From: CAZUCE01 sp964619265
Lineage (GTDB): Bacteria; Planctomycetota; UBA1135; GCA-002686595
Assembly (NCBI GenBank): GCA_964619265.1
Contig: CAZUCE010000015.1
Span: forward strand, 1 to 64,000
Direction of reading: 5' to 3'
Length of the DNA: 64,000 nucleotides
The position numbers were made by a program, and so were the translations under genes. This document shows positions 1 through 8,783 of the stretch, piece after piece (position 1 is the first letter of the stretch; each line of letters starts with the position of its first letter). Below the pieces are notes generated by a model. It worked only from the letters and a program-made list of their open reading frames with translations. It did not search any database and was not told the DNA's origin.

Positions 1-974
1 CCCTTGACCCCGCCCCCCCCGATTCCGCCTCCGCGGAGCCCGCGATCGCCATCGACCGGCTGGTTGTCCGCTACGGCAGCCAGTTGGCCGTCGACGGAAT
101 CAGCCTCCTCGCTCAGCCCGGGGAGATCTACGGGCTGCTCGGTCCCAACGGGGCCGGCAAGTCGACCACGGTTTCCTGTCTATCGGGCCTGCTGCAGCCC
201 ACGGCCGGCCACTGCCGGTTGTTCGGCCTCGACGTGACCCGCGACGGACCGCGAGCCCGAACGGACCTCGGGTTGGTTCCCCAGGAGCTGGCGCTCTACA
301 ACGAGCTGGACGCACGCGCCAATCTGCGCTTCTTTGGCCGGGCCCAGGGCCTGCGTGGCGCAGAACTCAACCACCGGATGGGCGAAATGCTGGAACGCGT
401 CGGGCTGGCCGGGCGCGACCGTGAACCGGTGGCCCACTTCTCCGGCGGGATGAAACGCCGGCTCAATCTGGCCTGCGGGATGATCCACCATCCGCGCGTC
501 TTGCTGCTCGACGAGCCGACGGTCGGCGTCGATCCGCAAAGCCGGGTCAAGCTCATGGAACTCGTCGCCGACGAACGCGACCGCGGAACGTGCATTCTGT
601 ACACGACGCATTACATGGAAGAAGCCGAGTCCCTTTGCGATCGCATCGGGATCGTCGATGAGGGCAAGCTGATCTCTGAAGGTAGCCTCGAAGAACTGCG
701 TTCCAAGGCCGAACAAAGCGATCTGCTGATGCTCGAGGGTAGCTTCGACATCGCGGCGCTGCGCGAGAAGCTGGGCGTCCAACTCCCCAAGGCCGAGATC
801 CTAGTTCTCGATGCGACCCACTTGAATCTCGGCATCCGGGACGCTTCGCTGCACCTGCCGGGGATTTTCCGCTGCCTCGAGGACGCTGGCGCCAAGATCC
901 GTGGCACCACCCTCAAGCGCGCTAGTCTCGAGAGCCTGTTCATCGGGCTCACGGGCAAGGAGCTGCGCGAATGA
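1..974 (+). CDS. ABC-2 type transporter ATP-binding protein (5' partial)
   Basis: ATPase subunit of an ABC-2 type exporter, cytoplasmic side of the inner membrane. Reading frame is open from position 3 to the stop at 972-974 and has no ATG or GTG before the conserved core, so the true start lies before the window; the TTG at 84 falls inside the first conserved strand and is unlikely. Visible motifs: Walker A GPNGAGKST at about 141-167, signature FSGGMKRRLNLA, Walker B VLLLDEPTVGVDP and the H-loop in TTHYMEEAE, followed by a roughly 100-residue C-terminal extension typical of drug or polysaccharide exporters. The stop overlaps the downstream permease start by 4 nt (ATGA), so the three genes form one operon. 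Substrate cannot be told from sequence. Confidence 0.95.
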   Translation, partial: LDPAPPDSASAEPAIAIDRLVVRYGSQLAVDGISLLAQPGEIYGLLGPNGAGKSTTVSCLSGLLQPTAGHCRLFGLDVTRDGPRARTDLGLVPQELALYNELDARANLRFFGRAQGLRGAELNHRMGEMLERVGLAGRDREPVAHFSGGMKRRLNLACGMIHHPRVLLLDEPTVGVDPQSRVKLMELVADERDRGTCILYTTHYMEEAESLCDRIGIVDEGKLISEGSLEELRSKAEQSDLLMLEGSFDIAALREKLGVQLPKAEILVLDATHLNLGIRDASLHLPGIFRCLEDAGAKIRGTTLKRASLESLFIGLTGKELRE

Positions 975-2251
975 GCGCGCGCTTCGCCTCGTTCCGCGCA
1001 GCTTTCGCCAAAGACGTTTCGCGCCGGCTTGCCGATTGGACTTCGCTCGCGATTTGGATCGCGATCCCGCTCGCGATGGGATTTCTGTTGAAGCTCACCT
1101 TTGGCGGCCCCAGCGCAGGCGCGCCGCGCGCCAAGCTGCTGGTCTACCTCGAGCAAAGCGAAGGCGTTCTTCCCTGGCTGTTAGAGAACGTCTTGGACGG
1201 AAGCGCGGGCGGGCCGCCGGTCGTCGTCGAACTCGTTGGCAGCGAAGCCGAGGGGCTCGCGCGCATCGAGTCCAACGAGGTCAGTGCCTTCCTGGCGCTC
1301 CCGAATAGCTTCCTGCTCGACCTGATCGACGGGCAAGCCCACGAATTCGAGCTGGTGACCAACCCCGCGCGTTCCTTCTCCCCCCAGCTCATCGAGGACA
1401 CCCTCGCGCTTTTGATCGAAGCCAGCTTTCGGTTGCAGAGCTGGCTCGGGCCCGGGCTCGATACTTTCCGCCGCGAGCTGGTCAGCGCCACCGAGCAAAG
1501 CCGAGCCCCGAACACGCTCGCACTCGCGGCGTTCGCGGGGCTGATTCAGGGTCGTATGGAGCAGGCGGGCGAACTGCTGTTGCCCCCCGTGCTCCAGCTC
1601 GCCTTCGAAGACGAGTCCAGCGCGGGCGCGCCACCCGAGCTCTCGTTCACCAAGCTGTTCTTCCCTTCGCTGCTGCTGCTCTCGCTCCTGTTTCTCGGCA
1701 GCGGCCTTTCCGAAGACCTGTGGGCCGAGAAGTCCGGCGGCACCCTGCGCCGGTCGCTTTCGCTGCCCCACGGGGGCTTTGGGCTGGTGCTGGGCAAGCT
1801 CGCAAGCTGCGGGCTGTTGCTCGGCCTGGTCGCTCTGTCCGGCGTGCTCGTTGCTCGTTTCGTGTTCCGTATCGACCTGGATCAGCCCGTGGCGGGCGCC
1901 CTGTGGGCGACCCTGGCCGCCCTGGCTGGAACCAGCGTCCTGTTCGCTGTCCAGACCTTCGCGAAGACCCAGCGCGCGAGCTCGCTGGTGGCCAATCTGG
2001 TGATCCTGCCTTTGGCCATGCTCGGCGGCTGCTTCTTCCCCTTCGAAGCGATGCCGTCCGGTTTGGCCGAGATCGGGCGAGTCACGCCAGCGGGCTGGGT
2101 GTTGGTCCGGCTGCGCGAGTTGTTCGGCGATCCCGTCGCGCTCAGTCAGTTCGCAGCTCCGGCGGCGCTTTTGGTTTCCGTAGGTGCGTTAGGTGCGTTC
2201 GTGACCTTGCGCCGAATCGAAGGTTCGTTCGGATTCGGAGGCGAAGCATGA
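971..2251 (+). CDS. ABC-2 type transporter permease
   Basis: Membrane subunit of the exporter, 426 aa. One N-terminal transmembrane segment (about residues 22-45) is followed by a long extracytoplasmic domain of roughly 180 residues, then a cluster of about five hydrophobic segments from residue 220 to the C-terminus, the standard ABC2_membrane_3 layout. The ATG at 971 overlaps the ATPase stop, and its own TGA overlaps the next permease start (ATGA at 2248-2251), which argues for translational coupling and a heterodimeric permease. No sequence feature identifies the cargo. Confidence 0.9.
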   Translation: MSARFASFRAAFAKDVSRRLADWTSLAIWIAIPLAMGFLLKLTFGGPSAGAPRAKLLVYLEQSEGVLPWLLENVLDGSAGGPPVVVELVGSEAEGLARIESNEVSAFLALPNSFLLDLIDGQAHEFELVTNPARSFSPQLIEDTLALLIEASFRLQSWLGPGLDTFRRELVSATEQSRAPNTLALAAFAGLIQGRMEQAGELLLPPVLQLAFEDESSAGAPPELSFTKLFFPSLLLLSLLFLGSGLSEDLWAEKSGGTLRRSLSLPHGGFGLVLGKLASCGLLLGLVALSGVLVARFVFRIDLDQPVAGALWATLAALAGTSVLFAVQTFAKTQRASSLVANLVILPLAMLGGCFFPFEAMPSGLAEIGRVTPAGWVLVRLRELFGDPVALSQFAAPAALLVSVGALGAFVTLRRIEGSFGFGGEA

Positions 2252-3411
2252 ATCCGCTGCGCTCCGCCCTCGACATCGCCGTCCAGGACCTCAAGCTCCT
2301 GCTCCGTCAGAAGGAGACCCTTCTGTGGACGTTCGGCATGCCGTTCCTGTTCTTCTGGTTCATCGGAACGGTCACGGCAGGCTTTGGAAGCACCGGGACG
2401 AGCGACGGACGCAGCCTGGACCCCCTGGGGATCGCTGGATTCGATTCGGCCGATCCCATCGCGGTGGCTTTGACCGAACGCCTGGCGGAAGAGAGCTTCG
2501 ATTTGCGTTTCGCGAGCGACGAAACTCCGTTCTCGATCCAAAAGCGGCGACTGAGGTTTCCGGTGGACCTTGGAGCCGGCGTGCTCGCCGGCGAAGCCCA
2601 GACCCTGAGTTTTGAGTCCGATTCGGGCCCGATGGGCGAAGCCGCCGACCGATTCCGGGTCCAGCGGGCCACGATCGGCTTGCTCGCGGACCTCGTGATT
2701 CTTCGCGCCCGCCAGGTTCCCGTGACACCGGAGAGTCTCGCGGCGATCGCCGCCGAGGAATCGCCGGTGAAGATGATCTCCCGACCGGCGCGTCGAGACG
2801 CAATCGTGCGGCCGCCCACGGGTTTCGATCAAGCGGTTCCAGGGACGATGGTGATGTTCGCCCTGATCGTCGTGCTGACCGGCGGCGCCAGCACGCTGCT
2901 CGCCGAGCGCCGCGCTGGCGTGCTGCGCCGGCTCGCATCGGCGCCGATTCCGCGCTGGTCCGTGGTGCTGGGCAAGTGGCTCGGAAAGCTAGGCCTGGCC
3001 GGAGTTCAGACCGGTTTCGCCATGCTCATCGGACGCTATGCCTTCGGAGTTTCTTGGGGTCCGAACCTGCCGGCCGTCATCGGCTTGCTCACCTGCTACG
3101 CCGCGCTGCTCGCCAGCCTTGCGCTGGCGCTCGGCAACTTTGCTCGCTCGGAGTCCCAGGCCGTCGGTCTGGCGGTTCTTTCGGGCAACTTCCTGGCCGC
3201 CCTCGGCGGCTGCTGGTGGCCCATCGAAGTCACCCCGCCGTTCCTGCAAAAGGTCGCCCTGTGGCTGCCCACCGGCTGGGCTATGGATGGCCTTCACAAG
3301 CTGGTCAGCTTCGGACTCGAGCCCTCTAGCGCGCTTCCCCACGCCGCCGCCTTGCTCGGGAGCGCTCTCCTCGTGGGCGTGTTCGTGGTTCGGAAGTTTC
3401 GCTTCGCCTGA
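2248..3411 (+). CDS. ABC-2 type transporter permease, second subunit
   Basis: Second permease, 387 aa, same architecture as the preceding gene: N-terminal membrane anchor (WTFGMPFLFFWFIGTV region), large soluble extracytoplasmic region, then C-terminal membrane segments including the GGASTLLAERRAGVLRRL coupling region seen in ABC-2 permeases. The start chosen is the ATG at 2248 in an ATGA overlap with the upstream stop; a longer open frame upstream (from 1720) is only the shadow of the first permease. Together with the two upstream genes it forms an ATPase plus two-permease exporter. Confidence 0.9.
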   Translation: MNPLRSALDIAVQDLKLLLRQKETLLWTFGMPFLFFWFIGTVTAGFGSTGTSDGRSLDPLGIAGFDSADPIAVALTERLAEESFDLRFASDETPFSIQKRRLRFPVDLGAGVLAGEAQTLSFESDSGPMGEAADRFRVQRATIGLLADLVILRARQVPVTPESLAAIAAEESPVKMISRPARRDAIVRPPTGFDQAVPGTMVMFALIVVLTGGASTLLAERRAGVLRRLASAPIPRWSVVLGKWLGKLGLAGVQTGFAMLIGRYAFGVSWGPNLPAVIGLLTCYAALLASLALALGNFARSESQAVGLAVLSGNFLAALGGCWWPIEVTPPFLQKVALWLPTGWAMDGLHKLVSFGLEPSSALPHAAALLGSALLVGVFVVRKFRFA

Positions 3412-3519
3412 CACGCTGCTCCCTCCCTGTTCTCGAGGGCCCTCCTCGGAAGACCGTCTGGACCGGAAGAGGGATCGCAGCTGGGCCCCGTTCGACCGAT
3501 AGACTCGGGCCCACCCGCC

Positions 3520-4734
3520 GTGAATGCCCCTGTGACGAGCCCCCAACCCCCGGCTGCCGGCGATCCGCTCGCGTGGTTGGCCAGCTGCCAGGAGTACCCG
3601 AAGATGCTCCTTTGGGATCGAGGCCGGGACGAATTCGTGGCCGGTTCGGGAGCGGCGGCTGACCTGGTCGTGCGCGAGCCCGCCTCGGTCGCGGAGCTGG
3701 AGCAGCAGCTCGCCCAGCGGATGGCGGACGATGGCGAACAAGGCCCCGGGTGGATCGGCGGGCTGCGATTCGCTCCCCAGCGCGAGCCGAGCCCGAGCTG
3801 GGCCTCGTTTGGCGCCGGCTGGTGGTTCAGGCCGCGGCTTTGGCGGCTTCGCCGGGACGGGCTCGAGCGCCGGGGTTCAGCCGAGCGATCGTCCGCGCGA
3901 CAGATCGCAGCGGCTGCCGAGATCGCCGTGCCCAGTTCCCCGGGTGAGGCCCCCAGGTCCTACCTCCAGCGCGTCGGGCTCGCGCTCACCGAGTTGGACC
4001 AGAGCCAACTCGAAAAGGTGGTCCTGGCACGCAGCATCCGGCGCGAAGGCCGCATCGATCCGGTGGCGACCCTGACCGCGCTCGCCGCGCGCGAACCGCT
4101 CGGAACGCTCTACTGGCTAGCACCGGACGCTCATCACGGATTCTTCGGGGTCACGCCCGAAACCCTGTACCGCCGCGAAGGCACCGACGTGGAAACCGAA
4201 GCGTTGGCCGCGACCGCTCCGATCTCCGATGCCGGCGGAGCCGCGCTGCTGTGCGATGAAAAGTCGCTGCGCGAACACAACTACGTGCGCGATGCGATCG
4301 CGCGCACGCTTGGCACGGTGACCCGCTCGATCGAGATGAGCGCCGAACCGAAGGTGCTCACGCTCGCTCGCCTCCATCACTTGCACACCCCGATCCGGGC
4401 CGAACTGCATGAGGCCCGGTCGCTCCTCTCCCGGCTCCATCCGACGCCTGCTGTTTGCGGAACTCCGTCCGCCGCAGCCGAAGCAGCGATCGCTCGGCTC
4501 GAGTCCGTCGACCGCGGGCTTTACGCTGGCGCCGTCGGCTGGTGGCACTCCACCGGGGAATCGGTTCACGTAGCGCTGCGCGGGGCCCACTACGCGAGCG
4601 ACGCCTCCACCGCGTATCAGGGTGCAGGGATTGTTCGCGGTTCGATTCCCGCGTCGGAGCTCGCTGAGCTCGACCTGAAAGCCGCATCCCTGTTCGAAGC
4701 TTGGACCGACGCAGATCGCGGGGTTCGACCATGA
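3520..4734 (+). CDS. menF: isochorismate synthase MenF
   Basis: Converts chorismate to isochorismate, the first committed step of classical menaquinone synthesis. The 404-aa protein is a chorismate-binding enzyme: the conserved block EKVVLARSI carries the lysine used as general base in this family, followed by FFGVTPETLYRR, the LHTPIRAEL and LHPTPAVCGTP blocks, and the C-terminal GAGIVRGSIPASEL block. It uses a GTG start at 3520; no strong ribosome-binding site is visible. Its stop overlaps menD by 4 nt (ATGA). Operon context with menD-H-A-C-E favours MenF over anthranilate, aminodeoxychorismate or siderophore isochorismate synthases. Confidence 0.93.
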   Translation: MNAPVTSPQPPAAGDPLAWLASCQEYPKMLLWDRGRDEFVAGSGAAADLVVREPASVAELEQQLAQRMADDGEQGPGWIGGLRFAPQREPSPSWASFGAGWWFRPRLWRLRRDGLERRGSAERSSARQIAAAAEIAVPSSPGEAPRSYLQRVGLALTELDQSQLEKVVLARSIRREGRIDPVATLTALAAREPLGTLYWLAPDAHHGFFGVTPETLYRREGTDVETEALAATAPISDAGGAALLCDEKSLREHNYVRDAIARTLGTVTRSIEMSAEPKVLTLARLHHLHTPIRAELHEARSLLSRLHPTPAVCGTPSAAAEAAIARLESVDRGLYAGAVGWWHSTGESVHVALRGAHYASDASTAYQGAGIVRGSIPASELAELDLKAASLFEAWTDADRGVRP

Positions 4735-6326
4735 GTCCGAACGACCGACTCGCGAACGCGGTCGCAGGTGCGGTCCTCGGGGCAGGCGTCCGCCTGGTGT
4801 TTGTCTCCCCGGGCTCGCGCTCGACCCCACTGGTCGCGGCCTTCGCCCGAGCGGAACGGGCCGGCTCGGTTCAGTTGCAGTTCATCCTCGATGAACGCTC
4901 GAGCGCCTTCGCCGCGGTGGGCGCTGCCCGTTGCGGGTCGCGCGCCGCGGTCTTGACCACCTCCGGAACCGCTGTCGCCAATCTGCTGCCGGCGCTTTGC
5001 GAAGCCGACCGCGACGAGTTGGCGCTGGTGGTGATCACCGCGGATCGTCCGGCGGCGGAAGTCGCCCGCGGCGCGAACCAAACCGTCGATCAGCCTCCCC
5101 TGCTCGCCGCGCCCTCGCGCGCCGTGCTGGACGTGAGCGCCGGCGATTTCGCGCCAGGCGACCTGTGCGCGGCGCTCGCCGGACTCGACGGCCCGAGCCC
5201 CGGCCCGGTTCACGTCAACGTTCGCTTTGACAAGCCGCTCGAGCCAGCGCCGGATGCGGCCGCGCCGCAGGAGACCGCCGCCCAGCCGGAGCGCGCGGAG
5301 CTGGCTGCTCCTCAAGCTTGGTTCGAAGGCGCGAACAAGGGCCTGGTGGTCGCGGGCGCCTTGCCTCACAGCTCGCGGTCCCACGTCGATCGCTTTCTCC
5401 GCGCACTTCGCTGGCCGGCTCTGGTCGATTTGACCAGCGGGCTCGATCGCGCCGTTCCGGGACGCTTCGCTCCCGGACTGCTGCGTGCGAAGGGCGCGCG
5501 CACGCAGCTGGATCCCGATCGCGTGCTGTGGATCGGCGGGCGCCTCACCGAACCGGCCGTCGGCGCCTGGCTCAAGGGCCGCGACGTTCGCCAATGGCGC
5601 TTCGGCGAGGCCCTGCGCGACCCCGATGGGTTGTTCCAGAACTCGACCCGCCTGGGTCTCCACCAGCCACTGCCTGACCCCAGGGAAGCACCGCCCAGTC
5701 AGCTTGGCCTCGCCCAACTCGCGCAGAGTTTTCCAAACCTGGAACGCCAGCTCACCGAACCTTGGGTCGCCCGCTCGGTGACCGAGTCGGTCCGGACCGG
5801 CGAGCATCTATTCGTCGGCAATTCGATGCCGATCCGCGATGCGGATCGCTTTGCTCGCACGCTCCGGGCAGGACTGATCGCCAACCGTGGCGTATCGGGG
5901 ATCGACGGCAACCTCGCCACCTGCTTCGGCGCGTGGCGCGCCACCGGCCAGCCGGTGACCGCCCTGCTCGGCGACCTCGCGCTCTTGCACGACGCAGGCA
6001 GCCTGGCACTGCTGGCTGAAAATTCGGCCGCTGTGCGCATTGTGTGCGTCAACAACGCGGGCGGCGGCATCTTTCACTTCCTCCCGATCGCCGCTGACCG
6101 CGACCTGTTCGAGACTTGGTTCGGCGCGCCGCACGGCCGCGACCTGCTTCAAATCGCGCGCGGCTTCGGGCTCGAGGCGACGCGGGTCGAGAGCCCCAAG
6201 CAACTAGAAGAGCTCACCGAAGCTCCGCCGGCCGGACCGGAATTCCTCGAAGTTCAGACCGATCGAGTGGCGAACGTGGAGTTGCATGCGGCAATCGATC
6301 GCCGCTACACCGAGGCGCTCCGATGA
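4731..6326 (+). CDS. menD: SEPHCHC synthase MenD
   Basis: 2-succinyl-5-enolpyruvyl-6-hydroxy-3-cyclohexene-1-carboxylate synthase, a thiamine-diphosphate enzyme joining isochorismate and 2-oxoglutarate. The 531-aa protein shows the N-terminal SPGSRSTPL block, DERSSAFAAVGAAR with the conserved ThDP-activating glutamate region, TSGTAVANLLPA, NQTVDQ, then GNSMPIRDAD, NRGVSGIDGN, and the ThDP/Mg motif GDLALLHD followed by NNAGGGIFHFLP. Length matches MenD (about 530-580 aa). The ATG at 4731 overlaps the menF stop; an open frame 30 nt further upstream adds only residues inside menF. Confidence 0.96.
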   Translation: MSPNDRLANAVAGAVLGAGVRLVFVSPGSRSTPLVAAFARAERAGSVQLQFILDERSSAFAAVGAARCGSRAAVLTTSGTAVANLLPALCEADRDELALVVITADRPAAEVARGANQTVDQPPLLAAPSRAVLDVSAGDFAPGDLCAALAGLDGPSPGPVHVNVRFDKPLEPAPDAAAPQETAAQPERAELAAPQAWFEGANKGLVVAGALPHSSRSHVDRFLRALRWPALVDLTSGLDRAVPGRFAPGLLRAKGARTQLDPDRVLWIGGRLTEPAVGAWLKGRDVRQWRFGEALRDPDGLFQNSTRLGLHQPLPDPREAPPSQLGLAQLAQSFPNLERQLTEPWVARSVTESVRTGEHLFVGNSMPIRDADRFARTLRAGLIANRGVSGIDGNLATCFGAWRATGQPVTALLGDLALLHDAGSLALLAENSAAVRIVCVNNAGGGIFHFLPIAADRDLFETWFGAPHGRDLLQIARGFGLEATRVESPKQLEELTEAPPAGPEFLEVQTDRVANVELHAAIDRRYTEALR

Positions 6327-7066
6327 ACCCTCCGCTGTTCGCCCTACACGGCAGCTTCGGACGAGGCTCCGACTGGAGCGCCGTCGCCGAGCAGCTCGGT
6401 CGGCCCGTCCTTGCGCCCGACCTGCCCGGGCATGGGGCGCGGTTCACACAGCCCGCCGAGTCGTTTGACGCCACGGTCGCGGAACTGCTCGATCAACTGC
6501 CCCCGGGAGCGGATCTCCTTGGGTACTCGCTAGGCGGCCGGCTAGCTCTCGCCGTTGCCCTCGCGGCCACAGCCCGTTCCCTGCCGATTCGGTCGCTGGT
6601 CCTCGAGTCCGCTCACCCGGGACTCGCAGGCGAGCAAGCCGCAGCGCGCGCGGCCCTGGACGACGCCCGCGCACTCCAGCTCGCCTCCGATCCTGCGGCC
6701 TTCCTTGAGCAGTTCTACGCGGCCCCGCTGTTCGCTAGTTTCCGATCCAGCGGGCTGTTCGGCGCAACCTTCGAAGAACGGATCCGTCTGGCGCAGCGCG
6801 ATCCAGCTGCGCTGGCCGCCACCTTGCGAGCCCTCTCCCCGGGCCGTCAACCGAACCTAGCGCCGGCGCTAGCCGCCGCCAAGCTCCCGACTCTGTTCGT
6901 GTCCGGGGCGCTCGATACCAAGTACACCGAACTCGGCACGGAGCTCGCTGCAAACTCAAGCCACATTCAGCAGGCGGTCATCGCTGGCGCCGGACACAAC
7001 GTTCACCTGGAACAGCCGATCGCCTTCGCCGCGGCCGCGCGCAGCTTCTGGGAGAGCTTGCCGTGA
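6323..7066 (+). CDS. menH: SHCHC synthase MenH (alpha/beta hydrolase)
   Basis: Predicted to eliminate pyruvate from SEPHCHC to give SHCHC. The 247-aa alpha/beta-hydrolase shows the oxyanion loop LHGSFG near the N-terminus, the nucleophile elbow GYSLGGRLAL, a C-terminal acid region SGALDTKY and the catalytic His in GAGHNVHLEQP. Length fits MenH (about 250 aa). The start is the ATG at 6323 in an ATGA overlap with menD; it is followed by menA through a GTGA overlap. Assignment rests on fold plus position between menD and menA. Confidence 0.92.
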   Translation: MNPPLFALHGSFGRGSDWSAVAEQLGRPVLAPDLPGHGARFTQPAESFDATVAELLDQLPPGADLLGYSLGGRLALAVALAATARSLPIRSLVLESAHPGLAGEQAAARAALDDARALQLASDPAAFLEQFYAAPLFASFRSSGLFGATFEERIRLAQRDPAALAATLRALSPGRQPNLAPALAAAKLPTLFVSGALDTKYTELGTELAANSSHIQQAVIAGAGHNVHLEQPIAFAAAARSFWESLP

Positions 7067-7926
7067 GTCTCGCTGTTTGGCTGGAGGCCACGCGCCCCAA
7101 GACGTTGCCCGCCGCGGCGGCTCCCGTAGTGGTGGGAACCGCGTTGGCGGCCGGGCGCGAAGCGCTGCACCTGCCGTCGGCGTTGCTCGCGTTGCTGGGC
7201 GCGCTCCTGATTCAGATCGGGACCAACTACGCGAACGACTACTTCGACTTCGTCCAAGGCGCCGACACCGAAGAACGTCTCGGGCCGCGCCGAGCCACCC
7301 AGGCTGGATTGGTTGCGCCGCGCGCCATGCGGAGGGCCTTCGTGATCGTGTTCGCGCTTGCGATCGCGGTGGGCGCCCTGCTGGTCGCTCGGGGGGGCTG
7401 GCCGATCGTGGCCATCGGGCTCGCGTCGGTGATCTCTGGCGTGCTGTACACCGGCGGTCCGTTTCCCCTGGGCTATCACGGCCTTGGGGATCTGTTTGTA
7501 TGGACTTTCTTCGGACCGGTGGCCGTGGCCGGCACCGCCTACGTGCAGACCTTGAATCTGGCGGGCGAAGACCTGGTCGTCGGCGCCGCGTTCGGACTCG
7601 TCTCCACGGCCATTTTGGTCGTCAACAACCTGCGCGACGCGGACACCGACGCGCTGGCCGACAAGCGGACGCTGGCGGTTCGCTTCGGGAAGAGGTTTGC
7701 GCGAATCCAATATGCCCTGTGCTTGGCGCTTGCGATCGCGGTGCCGCTGATCTACTCCGGCTCGCGCCCCTGGCTTCTGGCGCTGGCGCTCCTATTCGTT
7801 CCGGCTGCGTTGCTGTCAAAGCGCGTCTCGGAGCTCGACGGCGCCGCACTCAATCCACTGCTCGGTGCCACCGGCAAGTTCCTGCTGGTTTTTGCGGTGC
7901 TGTTTTCGATGGGATGGCTGCTGTGA
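7063..7926 (+). CDS. menA: 1,4-dihydroxy-2-naphthoate polyprenyltransferase MenA
   Basis: UbiA-superfamily integral membrane prenyltransferase, 287 aa, attaching the polyprenyl chain to DHNA. Two aspartate-rich motifs are visible: NDYFDFVQGAD near residue 52 and NNLRDADTDALADKRT near residue 187, the second carrying the MenA-type R-D-x-x-x-D pattern. About eight hydrophobic segments cover the remainder. GTG start at 7063 overlaps the menH stop; its TGA overlaps the GTG of menC. Product is demethylmenaquinone; no UbiE/MenG methyltransferase follows in this operon. Confidence 0.95.
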   Translation: MSLAVWLEATRPKTLPAAAAPVVVGTALAAGREALHLPSALLALLGALLIQIGTNYANDYFDFVQGADTEERLGPRRATQAGLVAPRAMRRAFVIVFALAIAVGALLVARGGWPIVAIGLASVISGVLYTGGPFPLGYHGLGDLFVWTFFGPVAVAGTAYVQTLNLAGEDLVVGAAFGLVSTAILVVNNLRDADTDALADKRTLAVRFGKRFARIQYALCLALAIAVPLIYSGSRPWLLALALLFVPAALLSKRVSELDGAALNPLLGATGKFLLVFAVLFSMGWLL

Positions 7927-8783
7927 ACCTGCTCAGGCGCCCCTACCGTCTTCCGCTGATCGGCCCCATGCGCCTCGGGGCGCTCGCTATTCGCGAGCGG
8001 CAGGGCTGGCTGCTGCGGCGCGAGGAGCAGCTTGCCGACGTCGCGCCCCTGCCGCACTTTTCCAAGGAGTCGCGGGAGGAGGTCGAGGCAGCCTTTGGAT
8101 CCGCGGAGGCTCCGGCCAGCCTTGAGTGGGCTCGCTACGCCCTCGACCTCGAGGGGCCCGCAAGCGTTCGGAGCTCGGGCCTGCTGCTGGGAGATGGGCA
8201 ACCGGCTGCTGGCTTTGGCTGCGTGAAGATCAAGGTGGGACGTCAACCGATCGAGCAGGAGTGTGAGCGAATCGCTCAGCTCGCGGCGCGGGGCCTGAAA
8301 CTCAGGCTCGACGGCAACCGATCGCTGACGCTCGAGCAGGCCGGGCTCCTGGCCGAAGCGGCGGGCGATGCCCTTGAGTTCCTGGAAGAACCGGTGCCCG
8401 GCGCGCTGGTTGAAGAAAGCCTGCGGCGCTGGCCGGTGGCGCTCGACGAAACGTTGGTCGCGTTGCGCGACGTTCCGGACGGGGCCGCGGCTTACGTTCT
8501 CAAGCCCACGTTGCTGGGCAGCCGCCGAACGCTCGAGCTGATCGAGTTGGCCCAGTCGAAAAAAATTTCGGTGGTCATCTCGAGCGCTTTCGAATCGGCT
8601 GTTGGACGCGCGGATCTGGTGCGGTTCGCCGCGCGTGTAGCGCCCGGCGTTGTTCACGGTTTGGGCACGGGCCCTGCGTTCGCAGAAGATTTCGAGGGTT
8701 GGATCCGCGAAGACGGTGAGTGGCTGCACGCGCAGCGGGGAGCGCTGCCAAGCAGCGAGGAGACGCCGTGGGTCAACTGCTAG
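7923..8783 (+). CDS. menC: o-succinylbenzoate synthase MenC
   Basis: Enolase-superfamily dehydratase converting SHCHC to o-succinylbenzoate. The 286-aa protein shows the catalytic K-x-K in CVKIKVGRQP, metal ligands in LRLDGNRSLT, FLEEPVPG and ALDETLV, the second catalytic lysine in YVLKPTLLG, and the substrate-binding VVISSAFESAVG block. It is shorter than many enolase-superfamily members but fits the MenC type 1 class. The GTG start at 7923 overlaps the menA stop (GTGA); a 568-codon open frame extending back into menA is only the shadow of that gene. Confidence 0.93.
   Translation: MNLLRRPYRLPLIGPMRLGALAIRERQGWLLRREEQLADVAPLPHFSKESREEVEAAFGSAEAPASLEWARYALDLEGPASVRSSGLLLGDGQPAAGFGCVKIKVGRQPIEQECERIAQLAARGLKLRLDGNRSLTLEQAGLLAEAAGDALEFLEEPVPGALVEESLRRWPVALDETLVALRDVPDGAAAYVLKPTLLGSRRTLELIELAQSKKISVVISSAFESAVGRADLVRFAARVAPGVVHGLGTGPAFAEDFEGWIREDGEWLHAQRGALPSSEETPWVNC

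Noticed and set aside
4617..5807. 396-codon open frame on the minus strand
   Set aside because: Antisense shadow of menD: high GC removes stop codons; no family motif, and menD has complete motifs on the plus strand.
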